This document shows, piece by piece, positions 44,491 through 54,221 of a stretch of DNA of 64,000 nt; within the stretch, counting starts at the first letter, position 1, and the number at the start of each line of letters is the position of its first letter. The DNA comes from Paraburkholderia unamae (GTDB taxonomy: Bacteria > Pseudomonadota > Gammaproteobacteria > Burkholderiales > Burkholderiaceae), in the NCBI RefSeq assembly GCF_003268775.1, contig NZ_QLSU01000002.1, forward strand, positions 372,001 through 436,000, written 5' to 3'. A program made the translations under genes and the position numbers. The notes beneath the pieces are model-generated. The model made no database searches. It had not been told where the DNA came from and saw nothing but the letters and a program-made list of their open reading frames with translations.

Positions 44491-45378
44491 TCACTCCGCG
44501 AGCGCGAGCGTTTGGGCGATGCGTTGCGCGTCGAGCTGCGCGAGATCGTCCTGGTACTTCAGCAGCACGCCCAGCGTGTCCTGAACCGATTGCGGATCGA
44601 GCTCCGTCACCGCGAGCGCGGAAAGCGCGCGGCACCAGTCGATCGTCTCGGCAATGCCGGGCGCCTTGAAGAGATCCATCGTGCGCAACTGATGCACGAA
44701 CGCCACCGCGCGCTGCTGCAATTGCGCGGCGGTTTCCGGCGCGCGCGCGGCCACGATCGCGAGTTCGCGCGCGCGGTCCGGGTAGCCGAGCCATTGATAG
44801 AGGCAGCGCCGCTTGAGTGCGTCGTGCACTTCGCGCGTGCGGTTCGAAGTAATGACGACGAGCGGCGGCGTACTCGCGCGCACGGTGCCGTACTCGGGTA
44901 TCGACACCTGGAAGTCCGAAAGGAGTTCGAGCAGGAAGGCTTCGAACGGTTCGTCGGCGCGATCGATCTCGTCGATCAGCAGCACGCGGCGCGCGGACGG
45001 ATTCTGCGCGTCGGGCTGCAAGGCCTGGAGCAGCGGGCGCTTGAGCAGGAATTCGTCGCGATACAGCGTGTCGTTGCGCGGCGTTTCTCCGGCGGCCTCG
45101 GCAAGACGCAGCGCCATGATCTGGCGCGGATAGTCCCACTCGTAAAGCGCGCTCGCGGTGTCGAGCCCTTCGTAGCATTGCAGGCGCAACAGCGTCGTGC
45201 CGAGCATCGCGGCGGCGGCTTTCGCGAGTTCGGTCTTGCCCACGCCCGGCTCGCCTTCGAGAAACAAGGGGCGTTCCATGCGCAGCGCGAGAAAGAGCGC
45301 CGTGGCGAGCTCGCGGCTCGCGAAATAGCCGCGCGCTTCCAGTTGCGCGAGGGTGTCGTCGATCGAAGCGGATTGCAT
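44491..45378 (-). CDS. coxD: CoxD/MoxR-type AAA+ ATPase
   Basis: This 295-residue ATPase has Walker A GEPGVGKTE (42-50), Walker B VLLIDEIDRAD (about 130), and ITSNRTREVHDALKRRCLYQ near 180, typical of MoxR/CoxD. CoxD partners with CoxE in activating the Mo enzyme. It is separated from coxM by an 83-base gap holding an 18-bp hairpin, so the structural and maturation parts of the operon may be expressed at different levels. Confidence 0.9.
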   Translation of the reverse strand: MQSASIDDTLAQLEARGYFASRELATALFLALRMERPLFLEGEPGVGKTELAKAAAAMLGTTLLRLQCYEGLDTASALYEWDYPRQIMALRLAEAAGETPRNDTLYRDEFLLKRPLLQALQPDAQNPSARRVLLIDEIDRADEPFEAFLLELLSDFQVSIPEYGTVRASTPPLVVITSNRTREVHDALKRRCLYQWLGYPDRARELAIVAARAPETAAQLQQRAVAFVHQLRTMDLFKAPGIAETIDWCRALSALAVTELDPQSVQDTLGVLLKYQDDLAQLDAQRIAQTLALAE

Positions 45379-45407
45379 GAGTCTCTTTGCGAGCGCGGAT
45401 CAAAGGC

Positions 45408-45449
45408 GGCCGGCACGCCCGCGTTTGCGTCAACGCGGGCGTGCCGGCC
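45408..45449 (-). other. 18-bp perfect intercistronic hairpin (coxM/coxD gap)
   Basis: Arms 45408-45425 and 45432-45449 are perfectly complementary with a 6-base loop. Leftward sequence after it is GCCUUUGAUCC, without a U-run, so it is not a standard terminator. It separates the coxSLM genes from the coxD-E-G-xdhC genes. Confidence 0.8.
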
Positions 45450-45461
45450 CTCGGGATGGCC

Positions 45462-46259
45462 TCAGCCGTTGGCCTTCGCCACCGCGCGCGCCGCGAGCAC
45501 CGGGATCAGGTGCGCGCGATATTGCGCGCTCGCGTGCAGGTCGGTGTTGAGGTCGTCGGCGGGGATCGTCACCGCGCGTGCGGCTTCGGGCGCGAAGTTC
45601 GTCTTGAGCGCGCTTTCCAGCGCGCCCGCGCGGAACACCGAAGCCCCGGCGCCCGTGACCGCCACACGCACTTCACCCGCGAACTTCGCGACGAACACGC
45701 CCGTGAGCGCGAAGTGCGAGGCCGGATTGCGAAACTTCTCGTAGGCCGCGCGCTCGGGCACCTGGAATTCGACGGCCACGATCAGCTCGTCGGGTTCCAG
45801 CGCCGTCTCGTACATGCCGAGAAAGAAGTCGTCGGCCGCGATGCGCCGCCGGTCCGTCACCACCGTCGCGTTCAGCGCGAGCACCGCCGCCGGATAGTCG
45901 GCGGCGGGATCGTCGTTGGCGAGCGAGCCGCCCAGCGTGCCGAGCGCACGCACCTGGCGGTCGCCGATCATGCCCGCGAGGTCCGCGAGCGCGGGCAGCG
46001 TGTTGCGGATCTGCGCGTTTTCGGCGACGTCGGCATGGCACACGGCCGCGCCCACTTTCACGACTTTCGCGTCGACCTGGACCGCCTTCAGCTCGGGTAT
46101 GCGCGTGACGTCCACGAGCGTGGAGGGCTGCGCGAGGCGCAGCTTCATCGCCGCGAGCAGGCTCTGGCCGCCGCCCAGGAACTTGGCGTCGGCGTCGGCC
46201 GCGAGGGTCTTCACGGCGCCTTGCGCGTCGCTTGCGCGCTGATAGTTGAATGCGTACAT
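45462..46259 (-). CDS. coxM: CoxM-type FAD subunit of a molybdenum hydroxylase
   Basis: This 265-residue flavoprotein starts MYAFNYQRASDAQGAVKTLA. FAD-binding motifs AKFLGGGQSLLAAMKLR (about 29-45) and TLGGSLANDDPAADYPAAVL (about 107-126) match the medium subunit of CO dehydrogenase and xanthine-dehydrogenase-type enzymes. It passes electrons from the iron-sulfur subunit to FAD. It lies 13 bases after coxL. The size is usual for a form II medium subunit. Confidence 0.93.
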   Translation of the reverse strand: MYAFNYQRASDAQGAVKTLAADADAKFLGGGQSLLAAMKLRLAQPSTLVDVTRIPELKAVQVDAKVVKVGAAVCHADVAENAQIRNTLPALADLAGMIGDRQVRALGTLGGSLANDDPAADYPAAVLALNATVVTDRRRIAADDFFLGMYETALEPDELIVAVEFQVPERAAYEKFRNPASHFALTGVFVAKFAGEVRVAVTGAGASVFRAGALESALKTNFAPEAARAVTIPADDLNTDLHASAQYRAHLIPVLAARAVAKANG

Positions 46260-46272
46260 GGAGCGCCTCCGC

Positions 46273-48663
46273 TTAAGGGTGTGAAGGAGATTGCGCGGCC
46301 TGGATGGCCTGCCACACGCGGTGCGGCGTGGCGGGCATTTGCAGGTCCTTCACGCCGAGGGGAGCAAGCGCGTCCAGAATCGCGTTGATGACGGCGGGCG
46401 GCGAGCCGATCGCGCCCGCTTCGCCGCAGCCCTTCACGCCGAGCGGATTGTGCGTGCACGGCGTGCCTTTCGCGGTTTCCACCGTGAACGAAGGCACATC
46501 CGACGCATGCGGCATGGCGTAGTCCATATACGAGCCCGAGAGCAACTGGCCGCTCTCGTTGTCGTACACGCAGCGCTCCAGCATCGCCTGGCCGATGCCC
46601 TGACCCAGGCCGCCGTGCACCTGGCCTTCGACGATCATCGGATTGATGACGTTGCCGAAGTCGTCCACGGCGGTGAAGCGTTCGATGCGCGTTTCTCCGG
46701 TATCGGGATCGACTTCGACTTCGCAGAGATACGCGCCCGACGGATAGGTGAAGTTGGTCGGGTCGTAGAACGCGCTTTCGTCGAGGCCCGGTTCGAGCGT
46801 CTCCAGCGGATAGTTGTGCGGCACGTAGGCGGCGAGCGAGATTTCCGCGAAGGTCTTGGTCCGGTCGGTGCCGGCCACGCGGAACACGCCGTCGGCGAAC
46901 TCGATGTCCTCCACGCCCGCTTCGAGCATGTGCGCGGCGATCTTCTTCGCCTTCGCCTCGATCTTGTCGAGCGCCTTCATGATGGCCGAGCCGCCCACGG
47001 AGATCGAGCGCGAGCCATAGGTGCCCATGCCGAACGGAATGCGGCCCGTGTCGCCGTGCACGATCTCGATCTGCTCGATCGGCACGCCCAGGCGGTCGGC
47101 CACGACTTGCGCGAAGGTTGTTTCGTGCCCCTGGCCGTGGCTGTGCGAGCCCGTGAACACGGTGACGGAGCCCGTGGGGTTCACGCGGACCTCGCCCGCT
47201 TCGAAGAGGCCCGCTCGCGCGCCGAGCGCGCCCGCGATGTTCGAAGGCGCGAGACCGCATGCCTCGATGTAGCACGAGTAGCCGAGGCCGCGCAGCTTGC
47301 CCTGCGCCTTCGAGGCGTCGCGCCGCGTGGCGAAGCCCTTAACGTCCGCGAGTTCGAGTGCGCGCGAAAGGCACGCTTCGTAGTCGCCGGTGTCGTAGGT
47401 GAGGCCCACGGGCGTGGCGTACGGAAAGGTCGTGATGAAGTTGCGGCGGCGGATTTCGGCCGGATCGAGCTTCATTTCGCGCGCGGCCGTTTCCACCAGG
47501 CGTTCGACCACGTAGGTGGCCTCGGGCCGGCCCGCGCCGCGATACGCGTCCACGGGCACCGTGTTCGTGAACACGGCCTTCACCTCGGCGTAGATCGCGG
47601 GCGTGGTGTACTGGCCCGCGAGCAGCGTGGCGTAGAGGATGGTCGGCACGCTGGAGGCGAAGGTCGAGAGATACGCCCCCATGTTCGCCGTGGTGTGCAC
47701 GCGCATGGCGAGGAACTTGCCGTCCTGGTCGAGCGCGAGTTCGGCTTTCGTCACATGGTCGCGGCCGTGCGCGTCGGAGATGAAGGACTCCGAACGTTCG
47801 GCTGTCCACTTCACCGGACGGCGGATTTTCTTCGCGGCCCACGTGAGCGCGACATCTTCGGCGTACAGAAAGATTTTCGAGCCGAAGCCGCCGCCCACGT
47901 CGGGTGCGACGATGCGCAGCTTCGTTTCGGGCAGCCCGAGCACGAACGCGGCCATGAGCAGGCGCTCGACGTGCGGGTTCTGGTTCGCCACGTACACGGT
48001 GTAGCTGTCGTCGTGCGGCGAGTAGCTCGCGTTCACTGCGCGCGGCTCGATGGCGTTCGGCACGAGCCGGTTGTTGACGATGTCGAGCGTCGTCACGTGC
48101 GCGGCTTGCGCAAAGGCGGCGTCGGTCGCGGCCTTGTCGCCGTGGCCCCACGTGTAGCAGGTGTTGTCCGGCACGCTGTCGTGCACGAGCGGCTGGCCTG
48201 CGTCGGCGGCGTGCGCCGTGTCGACGGCGGCGGGCAGTTCCTCGTAATCGACTTCGACCCGCTCGGCGGCGTCCTTTGCGGCCTTGACCGAATCGGCGAT
48301 CACGAGCGCAACCTGGTCGCCCACGTGCAGCGCCTTTTCATGCGCGATCACGGGATGCGGCGGCTCGTGCATGGGCGTGCCGTCGATGCTGTGGATCAGC
48401 CACCCGCACGGCAGGCCGCCCACGTTTTCGGCGGCGAGATCCGCGCCGGTGAACACGGCCACCACGCCGGGTGCGGCCTTCGCGGCGCTCGTGTCGATGC
48501 TTTTGATGCGCGCATGCGCGTGCGGCGAGCGCACGAACACGGCGTACGTTTGCGCGGGCAGGACGACGTCGTCGGTGTACTGGCCCGCGCCGGTGAGGAA
48601 GCGGAAATCTTCCTTGCGCTTTACCGGTGCGCCGATCATGCGATTGGGTTCGGGGGCGTTCAT
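46273..48663 (-). CDS. coxL: CoxL-type molybdopterin large subunit, form II
   Basis: This 796-residue catalytic subunit has the active-site loop AYRGAGR at 373-379, which marks form II. Form I CO dehydrogenase has AYXCSFR with the Cu-binding Cys. The Mo-ligand Glu lies in [14 protein letters not shown] near 740, and VGGGFGSK is at 257-263. Form II enzymes are common in Burkholderiaceae; CO oxidation is not proven for most, and the true substrate may be another small molecule. It starts 15 bases before the end of the coxS stop region, giving the operon order S-L-M typical of form II. Confidence 0.93.
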   Translation of the reverse strand: MNAPEPNRMIGAPVKRKEDFRFLTGAGQYTDDVVLPAQTYAVFVRSPHAHARIKSIDTSAAKAAPGVVAVFTGADLAAENVGGLPCGWLIHSIDGTPMHEPPHPVIAHEKALHVGDQVALVIADSVKAAKDAAERVEVDYEELPAAVDTAHAADAGQPLVHDSVPDNTCYTWGHGDKAATDAAFAQAAHVTTLDIVNNRLVPNAIEPRAVNASYSPHDDSYTVYVANQNPHVERLLMAAFVLGLPETKLRIVAPDVGGGFGSKIFLYAEDVALTWAAKKIRRPVKWTAERSESFISDAHGRDHVTKAELALDQDGKFLAMRVHTTANMGAYLSTFASSVPTILYATLLAGQYTTPAIYAEVKAVFTNTVPVDAYRGAGRPEATYVVERLVETAAREMKLDPAEIRRRNFITTFPYATPVGLTYDTGDYEACLSRALELADVKGFATRRDASKAQGKLRGLGYSCYIEACGLAPSNIAGALGARAGLFEAGEVRVNPTGSVTVFTGSHSHGQGHETTFAQVVADRLGVPIEQIEIVHGDTGRIPFGMGTYGSRSISVGGSAIMKALDKIEAKAKKIAAHMLEAGVEDIEFADGVFRVAGTDRTKTFAEISLAAYVPHNYPLETLEPGLDESAFYDPTNFTYPSGAYLCEVEVDPDTGETRIERFTAVDDFGNVINPMIVEGQVHGGLGQGIGQAMLERCVYDNESGQLLSGSYMDYAMPHASDVPSFTVETAKGTPCTHNPLGVKGCGEAGAIGSPPAVINAILDALAPLGVKDLQMPATPHRVWQAIQAAQSPSHP

Positions 48664-48677
48664 GGCGGCCTCCCGGA

Positions 48678-49166
48678 TCACGCGGCAGTGGTCGTGCCGG
48701 CGCGCATTTCCTGCGCGCCCGCGACCACCGCCTTGACGATGTTGTGATAGCCCGTACAGCGGCAGAAGTTGCCGTCGAGGCCTTCGCGCACGTCGCTTTC
48801 CGTGAGGTCGGGCTTCGCGGCGGCGAGCGCGGTCGCGCACATCACCATGCCGGGCGTGCAGAAGCCGCATTGCAGGCCGTGGCATTCGCGAAACGCGGCC
48901 TGCATGGGATGCAGCGCGCCGTTTTTCGCGAGGCCTTCGATCGTCGTCACCTCCATGCCGTCGCACTGCACCACGAGCTGGTTGCACGACTTGATCGCGC
49001 GGCCGTTCAGGTGGACGGTGCAGGCCCCGCATTGCGCCGTGTCGCAGCCGACGTGCGTGCCGGTGAGACGCTGCTGTTCGCGCAGGAACTGGACGAGGAG
49101 CGTGTGAGGTTCGACCTCGGCGGTCACGGGCGAGCCGTTGACCGTGAGGCTAATACTGATCGCCAT
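48678..49166 (-). CDS. coxS: CoxS-type [2Fe-2S] subunit
   Basis: This 162-residue subunit has both iron-sulfur clusters: Cys41, 46, 49 and 61 ([14 protein letters not shown]...SC) and Cys100, 103, 135 and 137 (CGFCTPG...CRCTGY). It shuttles electrons between Mo cofactor and FAD. The start [20 protein letters not shown] at 49166 is preferred over longer frames upstream. It is the first gene of the cox operon; its promoter should lie in 49167-49380. Confidence 0.95.
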   Translation of the reverse strand: MAISISLTVNGSPVTAEVEPHTLLVQFLREQQRLTGTHVGCDTAQCGACTVHLNGRAIKSCNQLVVQCDGMEVTTIEGLAKNGALHPMQAAFRECHGLQCGFCTPGMVMCATALAAAKPDLTESDVREGLDGNFCRCTGYHNIVKAVVAGAQEMRAGTTTAA

Positions 49167-49305
49167 TGATTGTCTCCAATGTCGACCGGAGCCGGCGCTG
49201 CGTGTGACTCCGGTCCCATGCCGCGTGATGGGATAGAGACCTGCCTGGGCCCGCTTATCGCACTGAATCGACCGCCATAACCGCCCGCAATCCAACTCGC
49301 CCGTC

Positions 49306-49345
49306 CAACGCATTGCGCCTCATTGCGCGCGCAACGCATGGCGCC
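49306..49345. repeat. Direct repeat upstream of the cox operon
   Basis: CAACGCATTGCGCC (49306-49319) and CAACGCATGGCGCC (49332-49345) differ at one base and are 26 bp apart, about 2.5 helical turns. They lie about 140-180 bases before coxS and might bind a regulator. The rest of 49167-49534 holds nothing I can name. Confidence 0.4.
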
Positions 49346-49534
49346 ACGCAAACAACGCGAGGCGGGGCGGATCGAACAACTACGGGTGGAGCGGAATCTG
49401 GGTCCGGCTGGTGCCTTGCTGTTCAGTGAAGCCTGGGGGTGACGCCCGGACAGTAAAGCACAATTCGCCGGTTTTCGCTGCGCGGGGTTTTACCCTCCGG
49501 AAGGCTTGCGTTCCGAGATAAAAATGCGAAAAAA

Positions 49535-49566
49535 ACGGCCCGCCTCGATGACTCGTGGCGGGCCGT
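49535..49566 (-). terminator. Rho-independent terminator after the amino-acid permease
   Basis: A 10-bp stem ACGGCCCGCC/GGCGGGCCGT with a 12-base loop. Leftward transcription then enters a U-run. It lies about 60 bases past the permease stop. Confidence 0.88.
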
Positions 49567-49627
49567 TGCGTTGCAGTGCAGCGATTGTCAGCGCGCGATC
49601 GCACGCCGACGGTGGCGCGATGATCGC

Positions 49628-51049
49628 TCAGTGATCGTGATGCGCGTGCTCGTGCGGCGCGTGTGCGAGGCGCGAACGATGGCGCGAGTAGCCGAAGTAG
49701 ACGATCAGGCCCAAACCGGTCCAGACGAGGAACGCGATCCACGTGAGCGCCTGGAGGTTGAACATGAGGAACAGGCACGAGGCCACCGCGAGAATCGGCA
49801 CCACGGGCACGCCTGGGCAGCGGAACGCGCGCGGCAGGTGCGGGTGGGTCTTGCGCAGGACGAGCACGGCGATCGACACCATCGAGAACGCGGCGAGCGT
49901 GCCGATGTTGATCAGTTCGGCGAGCACGTTGAGCGGCACGAGCGCGCCGATCAGGCCGAAGAAGATGCCCACGAGCCAGGTCGTGAAGAACGGCGTGGCG
50001 AAACGCGGGTGCACCTTCGAGAGCTTCGCGGGCAGGAGGCCGTCGCGCGACATCGCGTAGATGATGCGGGTCTGGCCGTAGCTCATCACGAGGATCACGG
50101 TGAGCATGCCGAGCACGGCGCCCAGATCGATGAAGCCCGCGACCCAGTTTTCGCCCGCCACCTGAAGCGCGAACGAGACCGGGTGGCCGACATGGGCGAA
50201 GCGCTGCGAGGGCACGATGCCGGTGACGACGGCCGCCACGGCGACGTAGAGCACCGCGCACACGGCGAGCGAAGCGATGATGCCCACGGGCAGGTCGCGC
50301 TTGGGGTTCTTCACTTCCTCGGCCGCCGAGGAAACCGAATCGAAGCCGATGAACGCGAAGAACATCACGGCCGCCGCGCCGAACACGCCGTTCCAGCCGT
50401 TGGGCATGAACGGGTGCCAGTTCGCGGGCGTGACGTGGAACGCGCCCACGGCGATCACGAGCAGCACCACGGTCACCTTGATGGCCACCATGATGTTGTT
50501 GATGCGGGTGGATTCGCGCACGCCCACCGAGAGCAGCGCGGTGATCGCCATCATCACGAGGAAGGCGGGCAGGTTGAAGAGCGTGTGCACGCCGGGCACG
50601 GCGCCGGGCGCGGCGGAAAGCGCGGCGGGCAGCGTGAGGCCGAAGCCCGAAAGCAGCGATTGCAGGTAGCCCGACCAGCCCACCGACACCGCCGAGGTGG
50701 CGAGCCCGTATTCGAGCATCAGGTCCCAGCCGATCACCCACGCGGCGAGTTCGCCGAGCGTGGCATACGAGTAGGTGTAGATCGAGCCCGCCACGGGAAT
50801 GGTCGAGGCGAATTCGGCGTAGGCGAGCGCGGCGAAGCAGCAGGCGACGGCGGCGATCAGGAACGCGATCATGAGCGCGGGGCCGGCTTGCACGGCGCCC
50901 GTGCCGGTCAGCACGAAAATGCCGGTGCCGATGATCGCGCCGATCCCGAGAAAGGTGAGGTCGAGCGCGCCGAGCGCCTTTTTCAGGCCGGCGCCCTGGG
51001 CGCTCGCCTGCAACATGTGCTCGACGTTTTTCTTGCGAAAGAGGGACAT
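49628..51049 (-). CDS. APC-family (cationic) amino acid permease
   Basis: This 473-residue permease has 12 membrane segments. The APC motif LTFLGIGAIIGTGIFVLTG (about 31-49) binds substrate, and FFAFIGFDSVSSAAEEVKNP is near 230. AYAEFASTIPVAGSIYTYSY and the closing His-rich tail HAPHEHAHHDH are also seen. It most resembles the CAT/YfnA-like branch that imports basic or other amino acids. It starts 6 bases after a good GGCG-containing site and is flanked by a terminator, so it is monocistronic. Confidence 0.9.
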   Translation of the reverse strand: MSLFRKKNVEHMLQASAQGAGLKKALGALDLTFLGIGAIIGTGIFVLTGTGAVQAGPALMIAFLIAAVACCFAALAYAEFASTIPVAGSIYTYSYATLGELAAWVIGWDLMLEYGLATSAVSVGWSGYLQSLLSGFGLTLPAALSAAPGAVPGVHTLFNLPAFLVMMAITALLSVGVRESTRINNIMVAIKVTVVLLVIAVGAFHVTPANWHPFMPNGWNGVFGAAAVMFFAFIGFDSVSSAAEEVKNPKRDLPVGIIASLAVCAVLYVAVAAVVTGIVPSQRFAHVGHPVSFALQVAGENWVAGFIDLGAVLGMLTVILVMSYGQTRIIYAMSRDGLLPAKLSKVHPRFATPFFTTWLVGIFFGLIGALVPLNVLAELINIGTLAAFSMVSIAVLVLRKTHPHLPRAFRCPGVPVVPILAVASCLFLMFNLQALTWIAFLVWTGLGLIVYFGYSRHRSRLAHAPHEHAHHDH

Positions 51050-51347
51050 TTGGCGGGGAACTCCACGTAAAACGCGCGAGAGCGGCAGCCGGCCTGGTGA
51101 TTACCAACGCCTGCCTTCGCCGGCTTCGCGTGCCGGATGTCTGGGGGAAACCTTAAATTTTAGCGGATATGGCGTGTTTGCCGGCTTGAGCCGGGTCGCA
51201 AAGACGCCGATTGCGCGGGGGATTCCGCCGCAAACCGGGGGCGGCGCGCGCGATCCTTGCCAGGACCCGCGCGGACGGCGAAATTCATTTCCGGATCAAC
51301 GGCTTATGGCGAGAAGGCCGCCTCGATGCAGCAGCGGCGCGCGCCGT
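51050..51347. other. Intergenic region, permease / two-component operon
   Basis: It contains the leftward permease promoter; a TAAAAT -10 is near 51161-51166 on the minus strand, with a CCGGCT/AGCCGG hairpin upstream. Nothing else is recognised. Confidence 0.4.
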
Positions 51348-52004
51348 TCAGACGCTGACGGTGGGCGAGAGGTCGACGAGCCGGTTGCTCATCACGTAGA
51401 AGGTCAGCTCGGCGTTGTTGCTGAGCTTCATTTTTTCGAGCAGGCGCGTGCGGTAGACGCTCACGGTTTTCACCGAAAGCGAGAGCGCGTGCGCGATATC
51501 GGTCAGGCGCTTGCCCGAGGCGAGCATGCACAGCGTCTGGTATTCGCGGTCGGAGAGCTTTTCGTGCGGCAACTGCTCGCCGTCCACGAGCACGTAGTCC
51601 GCGAGGGCTTCGGCCATCGCCGGGCTCACGTACTTGCGGCCCGCGGCGACTTGCTGGATCGCGGCGATCATCTGCGCGGCGTCCACCGTCTTCGAAAGAT
51701 AGCCCGCAGCGCCCGCCTTCAAGGCGCGCACGGCGTATTGATCCTCGCGGTACATCGAAAACATCAGCACGGGCACGCGTGGCGCTTTTTTCTTCGCTCG
51801 CTTGAGCACTTCCACGCCGTTCATGTCGGGCAGCGAGATGTCGAGCAGCACGACGTCGCAAGCATGCTTCGCAATGGCGGCGAGCGCTTCGGCGCCCGTT
51901 TGCGCCTCGATCACTTCGCTCGCGACGCCGCGATCGAGCAGCAACTGGCGGACGCCTTGGCGCACGACCGCATGGTCGTCGACGAGCAGGATGCGATAGG
52001 TCAT
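51348..52004 (-). CDS. NarL/FixJ-type response regulator
   Basis: This 218-residue regulator has a receiver domain (phospho-acceptor Asp55, LLDISLPDMNG; Lys105 region GYLSKTVD) and a LuxR-type helix-turn-helix (LSDREYQTLCMLASGKRLTD through SVKTVSVYRTRLLEK). The signal and regulon are unknown. Its start overlaps the end of the kinase gene (ATGA), so they are translationally coupled. Confidence 0.92.
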   Translation of the reverse strand: MTYRILLVDDHAVVRQGVRQLLLDRGVASEVIEAQTGAEALAAIAKHACDVVLLDISLPDMNGVEVLKRAKKKAPRVPVLMFSMYREDQYAVRALKAGAAGYLSKTVDAAQMIAAIQQVAAGRKYVSPAMAEALADYVLVDGEQLPHEKLSDREYQTLCMLASGKRLTDIAHALSLSVKTVSVYRTRLLEKMKLSNNAELTFYVMSNRLVDLSPTVSV

Positions 52005-53047
52005 GGGCGTGCGCCCTTGGTCACGATGATGGGCGAGGCGGGGGCGGCGAGCAGCGCGTCCCAGGCGAAGCGCGCGCGCACCGTCGTGCCGCGTGTCGCG
52101 GCGTGACCGGTTGCGTCGTGCGCTTGCGTGTGTGCTTGCGCGTGTGCTTCGGTGTGCGTTGCGTCGAGCGGGCTTGCGACGCCGCCGCTTGCCGTGCGCA
52201 GCGAGCCGCCGAAGGCGGCGCAGCGCTCGCGCATGCCGGCAAGACCGTAGCGGCCGCCGTGGCTGTTGTGCTTGCCGCCTTCACCATTGCCTTTGCCAGG
52301 GGCGCGGCGCGCGAGGCCGACGCCGTCGTCGGCGACGGTGAGCGTGAGGTGGCGCGCGGTGCATTCCAGACGCACCTCGGCGCGCGTGGCTTGCGCGTGG
52401 CGCGCCACGTTCGCGAGCGCTTCCTGCGCCACGCGAAACACGGCGAGCGCGGCGTCGGCGGGCAGGCGCGCGAGGCGCGCGTCGTCGCTGGCGCCGGTAA
52501 AGCGCGCGGCGAGCCCGGTGCGCGCCGCGAAGCCGCGAATCCAGTTCGCGAGCGCGGGCGCGAGGCCCTCGTCGAGATGCGGCGCGTGCAGGCCGTCGAG
52601 CACGTGGCGCATCGCGCCGGTGGCCGCTTCGAGCGAACGGGCGACGAGCGCGAGCGCCTCGGCGCATTGCGGCGGCGCGTTGGCGGGCAGCCAGGTGTGG
52701 ACATTGGCGAGCGCGAAATGCGTGGCCGCGAGTTCGGCGCCAACGCTGTCGTGCAATTCGCGCGCGAGCCGGTTGCGCGCGGCTTCGTCGGCGTGGACGG
52801 AGCCGGAGGCGGGGCCGCCGGCGGGCGCACGTGTGGCGCGGTTTGCGCGCCGCGCCGCATTGCGCGCGGGTGCCGACGCGGCGATTTGCCGTTGCGCCGC
52901 CACGAGGCTTTCCAGCGCGGCCAGTGTGGCCGCTTCGGCGGCGGTGGACTGAGCGAGGTAGGCGAGACCGTCGGCGGCATGGGCGCCGCGCGGTGCAGCG
53001 GCACCCGGCGTGCAAGCGTTCGGTGCGGCGTATCTCGACGTGTCCAT
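52001..53047 (-). CDS. Soluble sensor histidine kinase (HisKA_3 type)
   Basis: This 348-residue kinase has the HisKA_3 box RELHDSVGAEL (His99) and a HATPase domain with VFRVAQEALANVARHAQAT, ADDGVGLARR and GRYGLAGMRERCAAFGG. There is no membrane segment or recognisable sensor domain in the first 90 residues, which are Ala-rich. It may sense a cytosolic partner or signal. A His-rich tract (TEAHAQAHTQAHDATGHA, about 305-322) is unusual. Partner of the downstream NarL-type regulator. Confidence 0.87.
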   Translation of the reverse strand: MDTSRYAAPNACTPGAAAPRGAHAADGLAYLAQSTAAEAATLAALESLVAAQRQIAASAPARNAARRANRATRAPAGGPASGSVHADEAARNRLARELHDSVGAELAATHFALANVHTWLPANAPPQCAEALALVARSLEAATGAMRHVLDGLHAPHLDEGLAPALANWIRGFAARTGLAARFTGASDDARLARLPADAALAVFRVAQEALANVARHAQATRAEVRLECTARHLTLTVADDGVGLARRAPGKGNGEGGKHNSHGGRYGLAGMRERCAAFGGSLRTASGGVASPLDATHTEAHAQAHTQAHDATGHAATRGTTVRARFAWDALLAAPASPIIVTKGARP

Positions 53048-53396
53048 CGTTCTCCCGTTCAGGAACCGGTTTCGCTGTCAGCTTCGGACCGACACCGGAT
53101 CTTTCCGGAGTCGTGGCTGACGGCACGGCGCAGCGTAACGAATTTTACATCCGGTAACAACCTGGCTCTGGCCCCGATGTCGTCCCGGCGTATCGATTGT
53201 TGCGCTGCGATAATATCTTAAAAAAAGAAAAACTTCAGCGTGGACAAGGCTTAGCGGTCAATCTTCAGGTGCAGCATGAAGTCGCGCGGCTTTGTCATGT
53301 AGGAAAAATACTGACAGGAAAGGTATCGACGTTGTGTGACAACTGTAACCACTCCGGGTCAGAAAAAATGGGGGCAATGCGGACTGCATGGACGAA
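53048..53396. other. Intergenic region upstream of the kinase gene
   Basis: An AT-rich patch with GATAATATCTTAAAAAAAG around 53211-53229 contrasts with the surroundings and may hold promoters. No gene and no further structure. Confidence 0.4.
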
Positions 53397-53398
53397 AA

Positions 53399-53425
53399 AA
53401 AACCGGAGCATGAAGCTCCGGTTTT
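53399..53425 (-). terminator. Rho-independent terminator after fpr, both directions
   Basis: An 11-bp stem AAAACCGGAGC/GCTCCGGTTTT with the loop ATGAA, flanked by an A-run. It lies 25 bases past the fpr stop. Confidence 0.9.
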
Positions 53426-53450
53426 GCGTGTCGGGCGAGGCCGCGGCGCG

Positions 53451-54221
53451 TTAGCCGACGAACGCCTTTTCCACCACGAAGTGGCCCGGCTCGTTGTTGC
53501 TGCCTTCCTTGAGGCCGGCTTGTTCGAGCAGTGTGACGGTGTCGCGCAGCATGTGCGTGCTGCCGCACAGCATGATGCGGTCGCGCTCCGGCGTGAACGG
53601 CGGCAGGTCGAGGTCTTCGAACAGCTTCTTCGTGTCGATCAGCTCGGTGATACGGCCACGGTTGTCGAACACTTCGCGCGTGACGGTCGGGTAGTACACG
53701 AGCTTCTCGCGCACGATCTCGCCGAGGTACTCATGCTCGCGCAGTTCCTGGGTGATGAAGTCCTTGTACGCGAGTTCGTCGACGAAACGGCAGGTGTGCG
53801 TGAGCACGATCTTGTCGAAGCGATCGTAAATGTCCGGGTCCTTGATGATCGACATGAAGGGCGCGAGGCCCGTGCCGGTCGAGAGCAGCCACAGGACCTT
53901 GCCGGGCAGCAGGTTGTCGGCCACCAGCGTGCCGACGGGCTTCTTGCCGATCAGAACCTTGTCGCCGATCTTCAGGTGTTGCAGGCGCGACGTGAGCGGG
54001 CCGTCCGGCACCTTGATGCTGAGAAACTCGAGATGCTCTTCGTAGTTCGCGCTCGCGAGCGAGTACGCGCGCATCAGCGGCTTGCCGTCCACTTCGAGGC
54101 CGACCATCGTGAACTGGCCGTTGTCGAAACGCAGGGCCTGGTCGCGCGTGCAGGTGAAGCTGAAAAGCGTGTCGGTCCAGTGATGGACGCTCAGAACGGT
54201 TTCTTCGGTGAATTTGCTCAT
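53451..54221 (-). CDS. fpr: Ferredoxin-NADP+ reductase Fpr
   Basis: This 256-residue reductase has the FAD motif RAYSLAS near 52, the NADP motif STGTGLAPFMSIIKDPDIY near 114, and a C-terminal VVEKAFVG. That ending is typical of bacterial subclass Fpr, which donates electrons to ferredoxin or flavodoxin and helps in oxidative stress. ATG 54221 follows CAGGAAC at good spacing; the long upstream frame is not coding. No fpr regulator (finR-like) is adjacent. Confidence 0.93.
   Translation of the reverse strand: MSKFTEETVLSVHHWTDTLFSFTCTRDQALRFDNGQFTMVGLEVDGKPLMRAYSLASANYEEHLEFLSIKVPDGPLTSRLQHLKIGDKVLIGKKPVGTLVADNLLPGKVLWLLSTGTGLAPFMSIIKDPDIYDRFDKIVLTHTCRFVDELAYKDFITQELREHEYLGEIVREKLVYYPTVTREVFDNRGRITELIDTKKLFEDLDLPPFTPERDRIMLCGSTHMLRDTVTLLEQAGLKEGSNNEPGHFVVEKAFVG

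Noticed and set aside
45408..45449. cox intercistronic hairpin as an intrinsic terminator
   Set aside because: Sequence after the stem has no U-run, so full termination is unlikely.
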